Assembly: GCA_029881015.1 (NCBI GenBank)
Contig: JAOUNK010000259.1
Span: 1 to 5,038 of the forward strand
Reading direction: 5' to 3'
Length of the DNA: 5,038 nucleotides
Source of the DNA: Gammaproteobacteria bacterium
GTDB taxonomy: Bacteria > Pseudomonadota > Gammaproteobacteria > Steroidobacterales > Woeseiaceae
Part shown: one piece after another, positions 4,979 through 5,038 of the stretch
How the letters are laid out: each line of letters begins with the position of its first letter
Position numbering within the stretch: position 1 is the first letter of the stretch
The notes under the pieces: generated by a model
What the model was told of the DNA's origin: nothing
The model's input: only the letters and a program-made list of their open reading frames with translations
Database searches by the model: none
Made by a program: the position numbers and the translations under genes

Positions 4979-5038
4979 ATGAATCTTCTGCTGAGCACAT
5001 TGGCGCTCCTGCTCGGGCCGCTCATCTACACGCTTGCC
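4979..5038 (+). CDS. Divergent membrane protein, N-terminal fragment
   Basis: From ATG at 4979 there are 20 open codons to the window edge, reading MNLLLSTLALLLGPLIYTLA. This is a strongly hydrophobic, helix-forming opening typical of a polytopic inner-membrane protein's first membrane segment. Codon use (CTG, CTC, GCC) matches the neighbours. Its start lies only 15 bases from the oppositely directed YtkA-like gene start. Ribosome-binding sequence is weak. Short transporter-like N termini look like this, and a metal transporter would suit the neighbours, but nothing in 20 residues identifies the family. Confidence 0.55.
   Translation, partial: MNLLLSTLALLLGPLIYTLA

Overview
The window is dense, GC-rich bacterial DNA (roughly 60% G+C by eye). 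Genes are packed with 4-base start/stop overlaps, codons are GC-rich, and there is a lipoprotein signal and periplasmic di-haem cytochrome chemistry. This suggests a Gram-negative proteobacterium, perhaps an aerobic environmental gammaproteobacterium. The genus cannot be fixed from the sequence. No tRNA, rRNA, insertion sequence, CRISPR array or clear transfer signature was seen.

Layout, left to right. (a) 1-56, minus strand: the first 18 codons of a divergent gene, probably a Rieske ring-hydroxylating oxygenase alpha subunit; the rest lies outside the window. (b) 57-143: a relatively AT-rich divergent control region. (c) 144-1682, plus: a lipoprotein of the N-acyl-D-amino-acid deacylase (D-aminoacylase) amidohydrolase family. 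(d) 1679-2827, plus: a cytosolic fold-III PLP decarboxylase related to ornithine decarboxylase, overlapping the deacylase by ATGA. (e) 2828-2849: a 22-base gap between convergent genes. (f) 2850-4013, minus: a MauG/cytochrome c peroxidase-type di-haem protein. (g) 4010-4963, minus: a two-part envelope protein with a YtkA-like C-terminal domain, overlapping the peroxidase by GTGA. (h) 4979-5038, plus: the first 20 codons of a divergent, very hydrophobic membrane protein cut by the window end.

Two small gene teams stand out. The left team pairs an envelope deacylase with a cytosolic decarboxylase. One reading is that N-acylated amino acids are deacylated outside the cytoplasm and the freed amino acid is imported and decarboxylated. 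The decarboxylase lacks two residues typical of ornithine decarboxylase (His to Asn, and substrate-binding Asp to Lys), so its substrate is probably not ornithine. The right team pairs a two-haem oxidant enzyme with a His/Met-bearing YtkA-like protein that looks like two secreted proteins fused, with the second signal peptide kept as a membrane segment. By analogy with MauG and MbnH/MbnP this could be an enzyme plus partner-protein system, possibly for copper or another metal, but that is inference.
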